This document shows positions 41,850-53,514 of a stretch of 64,000 nucleotides of DNA, one piece after another. The position numbers were made by a program, and so were the translations under genes. The DNA lies in contig JADANN010000339.1 in NCBI GenBank assembly GCA_018806985.1, forward strand, positions 496,001-560,000, given 5' to 3'. Origin of the DNA: Angiostrongylus vasorum. Lineage: Eukaryota; Nematoda; Chromadorea; Rhabditida; Metastrongylidae. The notes under the pieces are model-generated. The model did no database searches. It saw only the letters and a program-made list of their open reading frames with translations, and was not told the DNA's origin. Positions within the stretch are counted from its first letter, which is position 1, and each line of letters starts with the position of its first letter.

Positions 41850-44425
41850 CTTATTATTTACTGCCTACTCTTTTTTAATGGTAAGGTATGCTGGTAACGT
41901 CACACTGGGACCCACGGATTAGAATGGAACGGACAGGGGTGAGCGGCTGTCTGAGTTTGTCATGACGCAATTCCAGAAGCCCCACCCTCAACGCTGGACG
42001 TGAGAGTCTCCCAATGGAGAGTACCATAGCGAAATAGATCACATCGTAGCGAAAAGGTTTTGTCTAGCCGATTTCGCTGTTGTCCCAAAATTCTAAACGA
42101 GATCAGACCACCGTCTCCTTCGTCAAGATCCCATTTCTTGCGAAAAGGAGAAAAAGCCGCTAAATTTAAAAACCGAAATCCCAGAACCACCACAAACTGG
42201 GACTTATTCAATTCATTAGTCGAATGTTGGGAACATGGCGTTGTCGATAACATCGACGAATAATACGATCTGCTCTTGCAACACCTTCACGTTTGCGCTA
42301 TGAAAGCTGAGAGTTCGAAAGTCACCAAGAGACGCCTGTCTCCAGAAACACTCGAGCTGATACGCCAGCGTGGAATCGCACGAACTGCAGGCAACCGCGA
42401 ACTAACGTCCGAACTTGCAAAACAATGCAGGCAGGAGATAAAAGAAGATCTTAAAGAGAGAAGAGCAGCAGTAATGGTCGGCGCTGCAGAGGGTAGGGAA
42501 AAGCATTCGCAAAGCTCACGGAAGCTTCGCCAATTACAAGACCAAGATGATTGCACTCTGATGCCCAGACGGAACAGTTTCAGCATCCTGAAAGACAACG
42601 GAGAAAATCATTCACGAATACTATCCAGATCTCTTCGATAGCCACGTCCACCTTCCGTCATATGAAATAAAGGTGGATGGATATGTTGTACCACCGGTTC
42701 TCCCTTCCGAAATTCGACGTGACATTTCGTTGGTGAAAAATCGAACAGCAAAAGGTCCGTGCAGGATAAGACCAGAACACCTGAAGAACCTTCCGCCAGT
42801 CCTCGTAAACACACTGGCTCGGCTCTTCATACGTTACCTGTCTGAATACAAGGTCCCTACTCAGTGGAGGGACCAGGGAAGACCGTGTTATTGTTTAAGA
42901 ATGGTGACCTACGCGATATTGGCAACTATCGACCAATCTGCTTGCTGTCTGTCGTCTACAAACATTTCACTCGAGTCATCCTAAACAGGTTTGACAGAAT
43001 ACTGGACAAAGGAAAGCTATGTTAGCAAGCAAGGTTTCGAAAAGGATTTAGTGCGATGGACCACATCCATACGATAACAAGGCTCATTAAAGTATCGCGA
43101 GAGTACAAAAGACCGCTCTGTCACTTTCATCGATTTACAGAAGGCCTCTGATTTAATTGAGATTGAAGCAGTCATGGAAGCCCTTGATAGTCAACAAATC
43201 CCTACTCAGTACATAAAGATTCTTCGTGAGCTGTGCAAGAATTTCACAACCAAGATTTCACCATTCTACAACGATGTTAACATTGACGTCAAAAAAGGAG
43301 TTAGGCAAGGCGATACTATCTCGTCAAAATTATTTGCCGCCACTTTCTAGAACGTCATGCGAACATTGGAATGCGATGATGTGGGAGCGAAAATCGATGG
43401 TCGGCAGTTACATCATCTTCGCTTTGCTGATGACGTCGTGCTTAAAACAGCAAAGATTAGCCAAGCGGAACGTATATTTGCCGACTTTGATAAAGCCTGT
43501 GGAAAGATTGGTCTTCGACTAAATCTCAGAAAAACGATGTTCATGAAGAACGGATTGGTTTCATATCCCCCCATTCACGCTCAACGGAACGAATATCTCC
43601 GAATGCTTCAGTTATATCTGTCTAGGGTCGGGGAATCACTATGATGAACGACTTAGCTCCAGAGTTGAGGAGAAGGAAACGAGCGGTTTGCGAAGCTTTC
43701 AAGAGCATCAAGGATGTAGTGAAGAGGACAAAGAACACCCCCATTCGTGTTCACCTTTTCGACTAAACGGTACATCCAGCCCCTAACGTCCCTAACGTAT
43801 ACGTTAGAAACTTGGTCGCTGCGTAGGCAGGATGCAAGATCACTCAGCTTTATCGAACGCGCAGTCGAAAGGACGATGCTAGGAGTATCCCGTTTCACAC
43901 AATTAAGGGATGGGATCCGAAGCTCCGACCTGCGTCAACGGTCAAAAAATCAAAGATGCCGTTCTGTACGCCAACCAGTCGAAGATAAGGTGGGCCGGAC
44001 ACGTAATGCGTATGGATGGCAACCAATGAACAGGAGCCGTTAGTGACTGGATTCGTTGGAATGTCAAACTTGCTGCAGGAAGACCACCGACCCGATGGTC
44101 AGAGTTCTTCACGAAAGGGCTGGAAGAAAGATATGATGCTCGACGAGTACCTAGAGCGAGAAGAACCCACTGGGCTACTCTTGCACCCAACAGGGAAGAA
44201 TGGGACATTTACTGGCGCCCGCTCGAGTCAGTCGACGATCAACGGGACTACAGGTGATACAGGTGATGTTGGGAAATATAACTCCAGTGATGCTGAGATA
44301 TCTGCAAAACTCCAGGCCGCAGGTGTCTGCGGTGGGGAGCGAACGCGCTATCATCTTCTCCGGGGGCTGTCGCGTTCACCAACTCACCGTGCATGTCCAT
44401 CGTTTCGCCATTTAGTTTTTACATT
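41850..44425 (-). repeat. SINE-like family B copy split by an RTE insertion
   Basis: The left piece 41850-41893 (TTTACTGCCTACTC ... AATGGTAAGGTATGCTG) and the right piece 44262-44425 (GATGTTGGGAAATATAAC ... GATGCTGAGATATCTGC ... CCATCGTTTCGCC) are consecutive parts of one family B element in the same orientation, with about 2.37 kb of RTE between them. The junction flanks AAGGTATGCTG and AGGTGATGTTG are similar and may be a diverged target-site duplication. Confidence 0.8.
41895..44264 (+). mobile_element. RTE-type non-LTR retrotransposon copy 1, 5'-truncated and broken
   Basis: Starts inside the apurinic-type endonuclease ([21 protein letters not shown] block near 42000), continues through the linker MKAESS-VTKRRLSPET (from 42300) into the reverse transcriptase (VVPPVLPSEIRRDISL at about 42685; F-A-D-D catalytic box at 43423-43434), and ends with the C-terminal G-H-V-M-R-M / D-W-I-R-W-N region. 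Several in-frame stops and frameshifts (for example TAG near 43350) make it inactive. The 3' end shows ACAGGTGAT in tandem, the kind of short-repeat tail RTE elements carry. Confidence 0.92.
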
Positions 44426-44719
44426 ACATTTACATTTACGTTTTTTTTTAAACAGTCTTTTGCATGTTAGTTTACTTCGTAGTTCTCACGTGAAGTGTGG
44501 CTTCAAAGTTTTGTTAGGAACTCACATGAAGCATTTCGACTTTAGAAAGTAATCCTTTGAATGTGTTAACAACGACTTGCACTGATGATTTTTTTTTCCG
44601 TTTGATACGTAATATTTAATTTTTATCCTTTAGCAATCACTCCGTATGCGTCATATATGTCTAAGTTTAATCTCTAATCAACAGTTCTTGCCTTAACATC
44701 GGAAACATAGAAGTTACTC

Positions 44720-44995
44720 TGAAAGGATAAGGCTTAGGGTGTTAATTAATCCCAGAGGAATTCGCCATGCATTCCACTTCACAAAGCATCGTTGGAGGTG
44801 ATTGGAATGCAAATCTTGCCTTTACAATGACTCATGATGGACTACCGATGTACCGAGCCAGTGCTGCTATCCTCCCAGACGTCTGGTGCCAATTTAACGA
44901 TCTCAGACGGTTGGAAGGCTTCGTGAGCCTGCGGTGTGTGGATCGATCCCATGTGCCTTGCAGGACGACGCCGACCACCGCGCTACACTAGGAGT
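44720..44995 (-). repeat. SINE family A copy
   Basis: AAAGGATAAGGCTTAGGG, CATGCATTCCACTTCAC, ATCCTCCCAGACGTCTGG, GGATCGATCCCATGTGCC and the head at the right end. Orientation -. Confidence 0.8.
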
Positions 44996-45099
44996 TCCTC
45001 TAACAGTCCAAAATTAGTGACGGTGCACTATTAGGAATTGAATACGATTGAGCAGAATACCATATTTTAAGTTTATATGAGGCCAAAATCAACCGCCAA

Positions 45100-45495
45100 A
45101 CTTTGTCCGTTTTAAGCAGAGAATTCTAAAATGAATCGCATTCAAGTTGGTCAAGTATCTGTGACACTGACAACGGAAATTCAACCATCATTGGGAAATT
45201 ATAACGCATTTTCAAATTTTGTCGGCGCGAAATAACGTAGAAATACCCATGTGCTTAAAATGTTGAAATAACCGACTGTTTCTTGAAAGAAGCATGTCCA
45301 GGATTCACTGCAACACGTGTGAAAAAAGCACTAGATATTCAAAATTGCAGGCACACTGTTGCACTAAGACAACGCACGAGGTACCTCGGTCGATTACAGC
45401 CGACATTATTACTGATAGCGACTCTGTCCACGTTGATAGTATTTTCACTGTCTTCAGTAAATTCCTGTAAACAATCTTATAAATCACAATGTTAA
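45100..45495 (-). pseudogene. duplicated, decayed fragment of the adenylyl cyclase exon at 57160
   Basis: About 390 bases align with 57160-57500, including ATTCTRAAATGAATCGC, TCAAGTATCTGTGACA, CGAAATAACG and TGATAGCGACTC versus TATAGCGACTGC. On the - strand the acceptor equivalent to GTTGCAG at 57272 reads GCCGACA, and the donor region is also lost, so it cannot be spliced like the parent. The upstream open part (E-F-T-E-D-S-E-N versus D-F-I-E-D-N-E-K) is still alignable for nearly 40 codons before a stop. It lies about 8 kb beyond the 3' end of the parent gene, in the same orientation. Confidence 0.8.
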
Positions 45496-45499
45496 ATTT

Positions 45500-45900
45500 T
45501 CGTTTGCTGCCTGTTACAATTTTTCACGGCAGGGTGGTATGTGTGATACAACCACAATGATGCTGTGAAGGGGGTGGCGAATGGGCTAGGCCCCGAAAAG
45601 GGTAATTAATAGCGTGTTCGTTCCGCACCGCAAACAACGGCGTGATTTCGACTATAGCCTCAGCTTAGCTGGGTTCATTGCCGATTTGGTCTCCCCAGAT
45701 CATTCCCATTGATGGGTGATTACTGATGGCACTGATCGATAGCTAGCTGAGACACAGGCGAAACGAAGGACCCGTATGGTGTGGTGGTGAACGCGTTATC
45801 CTCCGGAAAGGGTAGTAGCGTGTTCGTTCCTCACCGTGGACACGTACGGTCCGGAGTTTTGCAAATATCTCAGCATCGTTGTGATTGAATCATATAGGTT
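45500..45900. repeat. SINE-like family B copies, rearranged
   Basis: A partial reverse start (45500-45580) is followed by a forward copy at about 45645-45895, with TGATTTCGACTATAGCCTCA, GATGGGTGATTACTGATGGC, GCGAAACGAAGGACCCGTAT and TCCGGAGTTTTGCAAATATC. Confidence 0.75.
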
Positions 45901-46249
45901 TTTCGCGAAAATATTGAGGATTAAACCAAATCGATTTGATCACGAATGAATCTAAACGATTCTTCGACATCCCTAATGACGATTTAGAACAATTCTGTCT
46001 GGAATGGATCCATTAGGTGGCCGTGATTTCAAAAATCCGATTTTCTTCTGTGATAAAACCTTGCTAGGTTGTTAAGGTACCTCATGTAGACACTGTTTCT
46101 GCTGTAACAATTATTATCTGAATCAGGATTTCCTTAGCTAAGCTGCACTTTGTAAGACCTCACTATTCACTACAAATGCATTAGAAGATTCTATTCTGTT
46201 TGCCGAATTTAAGGTACAAATTGGTCACTAGTATTTCTCACCACTCCTA

Positions 46250-46830
46250 GCTGATGAGGTGACTACTTTTATTTGAAAGTCATTGTTATATATGATTAAC
46301 CTCAAAGCCTTTATAGGAACCGCTGAGATTTGCTTGAAACAGTATTTCTTATTTCTTTATAATAACGAGCAGGAATTTCTTCCACCAGCCAGTGTTATCC
46401 ATATTGACGAGAAGCTCGGCATTTCTATTTGCAACTCCTCTTAAAACATAGAGTTATGAAAAGATTCGTAACATTATGATCTCGGAACTTCAGGAAGATG
46501 TTTGATGAGCACAGACGCCCTGGACATCAAATGCATTGGGTGCTTTCGGGCTCCTGACTACCGGTGAAAGCTAGGGACCCGGTGGATTTCACTGATAGCG
46601 TACCAAGGCAGAATATCCATGACAAGCCGAGAAGTGTTTCTTGCGGTTTATCTACCAAGCTGGGACATTCTCATAAACTATTCCTTACACCAAGGAAATG
46701 AAAGATTGTGTGGAATGGCTAAGAAATCTAATCGGCCAAGTTCGTGAAAACTCATTTTCGGTGAGCGCGTTGTTGTCAATGGCTCTATTTTCACATCAAA
46801 AGTTCTGGGATACTTTTCTTCTCTGATAGA
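46250..46830 (+). repeat. dispersed repeat family D, copy 2
   Basis: Same order of blocks as 31240-31740 (CCTAGCTGATGAGGTGA, ATAACGAGCAGGAATTTCTT, TTCTGGGATACTTTTCTTC). More diverged; no coding. Confidence 0.6.
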
Positions 46831-46917
46831 CGAATATTAAAAGTACACTTAGACCATACAGTGCAGAAAGTGACGTAATTCGGTGGCGCACCCTAAGGAA
46901 GAAGTTATCCAGCTGTT

Positions 46918-47135
46918 ATATGTTCTAGTGCAGCGCAGTGGTTACAGATACGTGGGGTGCTCACGATCGCTGGATCAATTCTGCGCCCGTACAGAACAAG
47001 AAATCCATCATTCCGTGGTCGGAAATTGCAACAAGTTTTACTGGATAGGTGAAAAGGCTGACATGGTTCATCGGTGGTTTGCCGCAAGTCATTGTGCACT
47101 ATGCAATCACTTCCTGTAAAGAGTGATAGAGAATT
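46918..47135 (+). repeat. SINE family A, diverged copy
   Basis: GTGCAGCGCAGTGGTTACAG head, GCTGGATCAATTCTGCGCCC (B-box region), then CGGTGGTTTGCCGCAAGTCA matching the family body. Confidence 0.6.
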
Positions 47136-47309
47136 CATAACGTGCTCATAATGGAAGTAGTCGATTCCAAAAGCCCACTCTTTCGTATATTAACGCTTTT
47201 TATCTGTTTTATTTTCTTGGTTTCCTTTTATTAGTTTTTTTTTGCTCAACTTTACAGTTACGACTTCTGCCGGCAAAATGCTAGAATCTCTAATGTATAA
47301 CTTTTATCT

Positions 47310-47480
47310 ACTTCCCATTAATTTTTCACGGCAGGATATTATGTGAGATACAACCATTGCTTTGCTGAAATATTTGCAAAACATGCTAGCTCGAACAGCG
47401 GTTGCCTTGTCCGGAAAGGGTAATCACGGTTTGATTTGGTCTGGGTTCCAAGTTTCGCAGATAGCTCAGCATCATTGTAG
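47310..47480 (-). repeat. SINE-like family B fragment
   Basis: CACGGCAGGATATTATGTGA, TGAAATATTTGCAAAAC, then a forward-type segment TCCGGAAAGGGTAATCACGG, GTTTGATTTGGTCTGGG. Rearranged copy. Confidence 0.55.
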
Positions 47481-47603
47481 CTACAATCTCTCTTTTATAA
47501 TCGTCGATGCAACATTCAATGTCCAAAGCTCAAGAAAGATATATTTATTTACATGATCTTATAAACTGATCTTCTTTAGCTGATGTGAGGTTGGTATAGG
47601 TCT

Positions 47604-47659
47604 TCGTTGTCGTTGTTGTTGTTGTTGTTGTTGTCGTTGTTGCTGCTGCTGCTGCTGCT
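47604..47659 (+). repeat. (TTG)n/(TGC)n microsatellite
   Basis: Trinucleotide run changing from TTG to TGC units. It sits at the end of a retroelement tail-like segment on the - strand (47660-47760: GAGGAAGACGAAATCG, TCGAAACGTCAGCC). Confidence 0.85.
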
Positions 47660-47777
47660 ATTCTTGTCGATGGCTGACGTTTCGACGATTTCGTCTTCCT
47701 CAAAGCCTGGATGTATTTTATACAAGAATACTTCAATTATTGGGTGGAAAAAAAGGCTAAAGTATTTACCTGTATCA

Positions 47778-50700
47778 CCTGAAATCCCGTTGATCGTCGA
47801 GTGAATGGAGCGGGCGGCAGTATATCTTCCATTTATCCCTGTCGCGTGTAAGAGTAGCCCAGTGGGTTCTGCTCGCTCTAGGGACTCGTCGAGCATCATA
47901 TCTTTCTTCTAGGCTTTTCGTGAAGAACTCTGACCATCGGGTTGGTGGTCTTCCTGCAGTACGTTTGACATTCCAACGAATCCAGTCACTAACGGCTCCT
48001 GTCCATCGGTTGCCATCCATACGCATTACGTGTCCGGCCCAACTTATCTTCGACTGGTTGGCGTACAGAACGGCATCTTTGATTTTTGATCGTTGACGCA
48101 GGTCGGAGCTTCGGATCCCATCCCTTAATTGTGTGAAACGGGATACTCCTAGCATCGTCCTTTCGACTGCGCGTTCGATAACGCTGAGTGATCTTTAATC
48201 CTGCTTACGCAGCGACCAGGTTTCTGACACATACGTTAGCGCAGGAAGTACCGTTTAGTCGAAAAGGTGGGCACGAAGTCGCGTGTTCTTTTTTTCTGTT
48301 CACTACATCCTCGATTCTCTTGAAAGTTCCCCAAGCCGCTCGTTTCCTTCTGCTCAGCTGTGGAGCTAAGTTGTTCATCATATTGATTTCCCGACCTAGA
48401 TAGACATAACTGGAGCACTTGAAGATATTGGTTCCGCTAAGCGCGAATGGGGCATATGAAACCAATTCGTTCTTCATGAACATCGTTTTTCTGAGATTTA
48501 GTCGAAGACCAATCTTTCCACAGGCTTTATCAAAGTCGGCAACCATACGTTCCGCTTGGTCAATGTTTGGTGTTATAAGGGCGATGCCGTCATCAGCAAA
48601 GATGATGTAACTGCCGACCATCGATTTTCGCTCTCATATCATCGCATTCCAGGTTCGCATGAGGTTCTGGGAGAGTGGCGGCAAATAATTTTGACGAGAT
48701 AGTATCGCCTTGCCTAACTCCTTTTTTGACGTCAATGTTAATATCGTTGTAGAATGGTGAAATCTTGGTTGTGAAATTTTTGTACAGCTCACGAAGAATC
48801 TTTATGTATGAATAGGGACTTCTTGACTAAGAGCTTCCATGACTGCTTCTATCTCATTTGGATCAGAGGCCTTCTGTAAATCGATGAAAGTGACAGAGCG
48901 GTCTTTTTGTACTCTCGCGATACTTCAATGAGCCTTGTTATCGTGTGGATGTGGTCCATCGTACTAAATCCTTTTCGAAACCCTGCTTGCTCACATGGCT
49001 GTCCTTGGTTCAGTGTTCTGTCAATCCTGTTTAGGATGATTCAAGTGAGAGTTTGTAGACGACAGACAGCAGGCAAATTGGGCAATAGTTTCCGATATCG
49101 TGTAGGTCACCCTTTTTGAACAATAGCACGGTTTTGCTGGTCTTCCACTGATTAGGGACCTTGCATTCAGACAGGTAACGTATGAAGAGCCGAGCCAGTG
49201 TGTTTACGAGGACTGGCGGAAGGTGCTTCAGGTGTTCTGGTCTTATCCTGCACGGACCTTTTGCTGTTCGATTTTTTCACCGACGAAATGGCATGTCGAA
49301 TTTCGGAAGGGAGAACCGGTGGTACGACATATCCACCCTGGTTTATTTCATATGAGGGAAGGAGCACGCGGCTATTGAAGAGATCTGAGTAGTATTCGTA
49401 AATGATTTTCTCCATTGCCTTTCTGGACGCTGTAACTGTTCCGTGCGGGCGTCGGAGTGCAATCGTTTTAGTTCTGTAAATGGCGAAGCTTCAATGGGCT
49501 TTGCGAATGCTTTTCCAAGCCTCTGCAGCTTCGACCATTACTGCTGCTCTTCTCTCTTTAAGATCTTCTTTTTATCGCCTGCCTGCATTGTTTTGCAAGT
49601 TTGGGACGTTAGTTCGCGGTTGCCTGCAGTTCAGTGCGATTCCAAGCTGGCATATCAGCTCGAGTGTTTCTGGAGACAGACGTCTCTTGGTGACTTTTCC
49701 AACTCTCAGCTTTCATAGCGCTAACGTGAAGATGTTGATTGAGCCTGTCGTATTCCTCGTCGATGTTATCGACAACAACATCTTTCCAGCAGCCGACTAA
49801 TGAATTGAGTAAGTCCCAGTTTATGGTGGTTCTGGGACTTCGGTTTTTAAATTTAACGGCTTTTTCTCCTTTCCGCGAGAAATAGAATCTTGTACGAAGG
49901 AGGCGATAGTCTGATCCCGTGTAGAATTTTTGAGACAACAGCGAAATTGGTTAGACAAAACTTCCCATTTACTATGATGTGGTCTATTTCATTATGGTAC
50001 TCTCCATTAGGAGACTCCCACGTCCAGCGTTGAGGGTGGTGCTTCTGGAATTGCGAGTTACCATGGATGGTCTTGGTCGCCGTGATGGACTCAAATAACT
50101 GCTCACGCTGTTCGTTCCATTCTAATCCGTGGGTTCCAATGTGACGTTCTTCAGACGTTCTTCTTCGTCCAATCTTGGCGTTGAAATCTCCAATGATGAC
50201 GTTGAAGAATGTATGGTCCTCTCTGTATAACTTTTTCCAAGTCCTCATAGAACGCTTCGACTTCCTCTTCATCATAGTTTGATGTCGCCGCGGAAACGAC
50301 GAAGATTGTCAACGTCGGTATTGATCCACATCTTTTTAATCGTAAACGTCCGATTTGGGTTGTTAGTTGTTCGAATTAATCAGTATTCATGGACAAACTC
50401 GTGTTGACGAGAATGCCGACGCCGCCGACTCCTCTACTGTCGCATGTTCCGAGCAACAGTTCTTCTCCGGTGTCATATACGGCGTTGAATAGGTGGCGTC
50501 GTCTCGTCTCGGCCATGCCGTTGACGTCGTACCTTATCTTTCACGTTTGCATGATCTAGTCTTCCATCGAGGACTCGGATACCAGGGTACGTGCATTGTA
50601 GGTACAGATCGTCACCCTAGTTCTGCGTGATTCAGGCAGCTTCCATTGGCGTGAGATTTTAGCACCATCTGCGTAGTCGTCCTTCCCAACGCTGCCGAAT

Positions 50701-51165
50701 TGGGGGGCTAATTCGCGGTCAGGTGAATGAGGCCCATTTCTTTTACCGTGTCTAGCATTTTGAAACTCACGTATAGCTTGCTGAGCTCTGAATGTTGGGG
50801 AATGGGTATACTCACCGGTAGCTTGTCAGGCTCTCCCAGCGTGGACATGGAGCTTATTTGTTGGAGGCCACTCTTAACCGCCTCCCATATACTTCCCTGT
50901 CACTTGATTGCAGGCTTTTGGCCGAAGTGACTCGTAGAATACAATCCACACAAGCGAGAATGCACCCAAACACGCATGCATGAATACGCCTAGCAAATAC
51001 AGAAAGTATGTGCCAAATAGGCACAGCAGAAACAGGAGTCCATCCCCTGGATCCACCTTCGTCTCAGGGAAGCAAAGGTCGCTTTTGGTCCGCCATTAAC
51101 CCCCCTATACGCCACCTAGGGAGGCGCCACGTAGCCTCGCGACTAACCGGCTCGAGATCCCTCAT
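47778..51165 (-). mobile_element. RTE-type non-LTR retrotransposon copy 2, nearly full length, inactive
   Basis: Reading on -: a 5' leader from about 51165 with a small open frame at 50874-51056; the apurinic endonuclease starting T-R-V-T-I-C-T-Y-N-A-R near 50610, with the G-D-F-N-A-K-I-G motif at about 50191 and an [12 protein letters not shown] block; the linker; reverse transcriptase with its F-A-D-D box at 48589-48600; and the C-terminal domain (S-W-A-G-H-V-M-R-M-D-G, G-R-P-P-T-R-W) ending near 47815. It ends with AGGTGATACAGG. About 3.4 kb is the usual size for RTE. Stops and frameshifts interrupt endonuclease and reverse transcriptase, so it is dead. The 5' end is approximate. Confidence 0.92.
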
Positions 51166-51339
51166 ATGAGGGAGATCCGTGGTATTATTGAAGAGCAAAC
51201 TTTTAAATAGACGCTATATTGATGAGAAAGGGTGCTCACAGTGATGTTACGAGTCGAACTGGCCCACGCGTTGTTCACGTGTGGTCGCGAGCAAGACACA
51301 CCTAGGGGTCAAAACATCATTTTGAAATAAGACGCCAGG

Positions 51340-51754
51340 TCATGTGTGATAGTGAGGCATTCGTCTTTCCGGTTCATCTTTAGATTTTTTGAAGTTTATC
51401 GAAAACGCCTCGAGAGTTTTTGGCGTTGATGTTTTTGATTCCTGTGCTAGGATCCGGACAGTCACTTCAAAATCATCGCCGTTGTGCTTTTGTGCCCTAT
51501 GCGTACCTAGAGGAGTGTTTTGACGAATTTTAACTTTCCCATCTAGATGTTCTTTTATGCGGACACAAAGTGGTCTACCCGTTTCCCCAATATATTCCTC
51601 ACCGCATGCGTTACATGAGGTCAATTGTATTATACCTGAACTCATGCAATCCTCGTCTCTCCCATTAGGACAGATCGTACAGTTTTCTGAGCTGCATAAA
51701 CGATCGTAGAGAAGGTTGCCAACTAACTGACGGCGTAGGGTATTTGATGGGAGA
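51340..51754 (-). mobile_element. GIY-YIG endonuclease fragment of a Penelope-like element
   Basis: An open - strand frame of about 137 codons ending in a stop at 51340. It has the zinc-type cysteines L-C-S-S-E-N-C-T-I-C-P ... D-C, then S-C-N-A-C-G-E-E-Y-I-G-E-T-G-R-P-L with R-I-K-E-H-L, the GIY-YIG nuclease core in the form found at the C-terminus of Penelope-like retroelements. A TGA at about 51757 closes the frame upstream, and no reverse transcriptase is recognisable in the 1.5 kb before it, so this is a truncated remnant. The large RTE copy begins just downstream of its stop. Confidence 0.75.
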
Positions 51755-51759
51755 ACTCA

Positions 51760-52644
51760 TGAAAGGCATTATATATAAAAGAAACCCAAGGTTTGACTTG
51801 AACAGCGTTTTAGTGATGTTTTGGAAAATCTTCAGCGGTATCATGAATGCCCTGCAACGTTTTTCCCTGAGACCAGTTTTTTCAACTTCATGTGTTGCCG
51901 TTCTTCTTTCATGCTTTCAGTTCCCTTTTTTATAAAAGAGTGTAGCATCGATTGTTGAACCGGTCTTTTGAAATTGTTCACGAGAATGTGATCGGATAGA
52001 GGTTGGCAGTTTCTGGTAGTATTTACTACTTGAAAGACTGAAGGTTTTTCGTTCACGGTTAAGAATAGGTGGAGATCAGATGAACACTTATTTTCAGGGC
52101 AGATGTTCCTTTTTCATGTCCGTTTATCTAGTCGTTTCTGCTGACGTATGCTCATAAAATCATGGGAAGAAACTGCTAAAACTAGTATATCATTAATATA
52201 GACTTTTTGAATCCCTTGACAACTTATTTCACTTATACTGACTTTCTTTTTGTTCAACTCAGTGAATATTATTTCTTTTTTTCTTTTCTTTTCTTTTCTT
52301 TTCACATTCACTTTGTAAGAGTCATGACTAACATGTCCTGCTGTGCGCTTCAGTATTTTTTCAAGATAGAAGGAAACTGGATTTTGTATTTTTGCTCGAA
52401 CTGTAGTTCGACTCATATGTCTGCTCTGACTTGTATAAAGACGTCGCACCTCTCGTAATTTAGAGGCATCGACGTCAATTTTTTGAGACGATGTGATCAA
52501 GAACATGACGAGCCAAGCCAGAAGATATTCCCCTACGACACCAAACAATGATCCTTGTACTTTTCACACGTGTTGTTATTTCATTGTATTTGCGTCTATA
52601 TTTGTTTACCTAAAGAAAATAGTGTCCGTTATGTACGATTTGCC
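51760..52644. other. unassigned - strand ORFs next to the GIY-YIG fragment
   Basis: The open frames at 51841-52056 and 52114-52548 on - (144 codons, Lys-rich in the middle) might be upstream parts of the same element, but no reverse transcriptase or other motif can be read. A (TTTTC)n run lies near 52275-52302. Confidence 0.3.
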
Positions 52645-52708
52645 TCTGGTGTCCCAAGTCCTATAAGTGAATCGGATCTGGTGTCCCAAGTCCTATAAGT
52701 GAATCGGA
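52645..52708 (+). repeat. perfect 32-bp tandem duplication
   Basis: TCTGGTGTCCCAAGTCCTAT plus AAGTGAATCGGA is present twice in a row (52645-52676 and 52677-52708). Confidence 0.95.
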
Positions 52709-52882
52709 ATGATCCAGATACGCTGGGAATGGGACGGAAAGTGGACATAACTGGAAATTGGTTCTACACTGAAACTGCAAGTGCTGAACAGCTTAAAGAT
52801 ACTATAAGAGCACCGATAGGAGGAAAACATGGGGCACTACGATTCGAATCCGTCTTTCAACTCGACTATTCTTCCTGGAATA

Positions 52883-53014
<132 letters not shown>

Positions 53015-53453
53015 AACTGGATGCTACGTAAACAAGATCAAAGTTTGGTCAGAATGTGACGGTAGATCTGTTGGGTATCACATGTGGAAAAGGCAATCGT
53101 GAGTGACAATCAGGGATAACTGAAACTGTACTGATTGCGGTTGAATACGAATAAATAGCATACAGCATGTAAGCCCAGATAAAGCCCACGTAAACGGATA
53201 AACGGAGAATCGAGGGTGAAGAAGAGCACGTGTTACAGACAGTGTAGTGCCTTTGATGAGTGGATCTTCGTCCTGCTTTCCGGATTTCTACAGTGGTTAA
53301 TGCTTCCACACAGTGGTGTCTCAAAAATGTCAGAAAATATCTAACAAGGACATGTAGTACGTGTTAACGACGACCTTGAACATAAACCGATAGTACGTAA
53401 AGCGCCGAAGAAAAATATGAAATATAGATGTTACAAAACTTGTACCGGTATAT

Positions 53454-53459
53454 TTTATT
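53454..53459 (-). terminator. poly(A) signal of the adenylyl cyclase gene
   Basis: AATAAA on the - strand, about 55 bases after the stop codon at 53515-53517. Confidence 0.75.
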
Positions 53460-53514
53460 CAATAAAGCGCTACCAGCCAAATTAGGTTTGCTAATCGAAA
53501 AAAAGAAAACTCGA

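Noticed and set aside
47576..47899. A - strand ORF with Ser and Asn runs
   Set aside because: It joins the end of the RTE C-terminal domain region to a trinucleotide microsatellite; not a gene.
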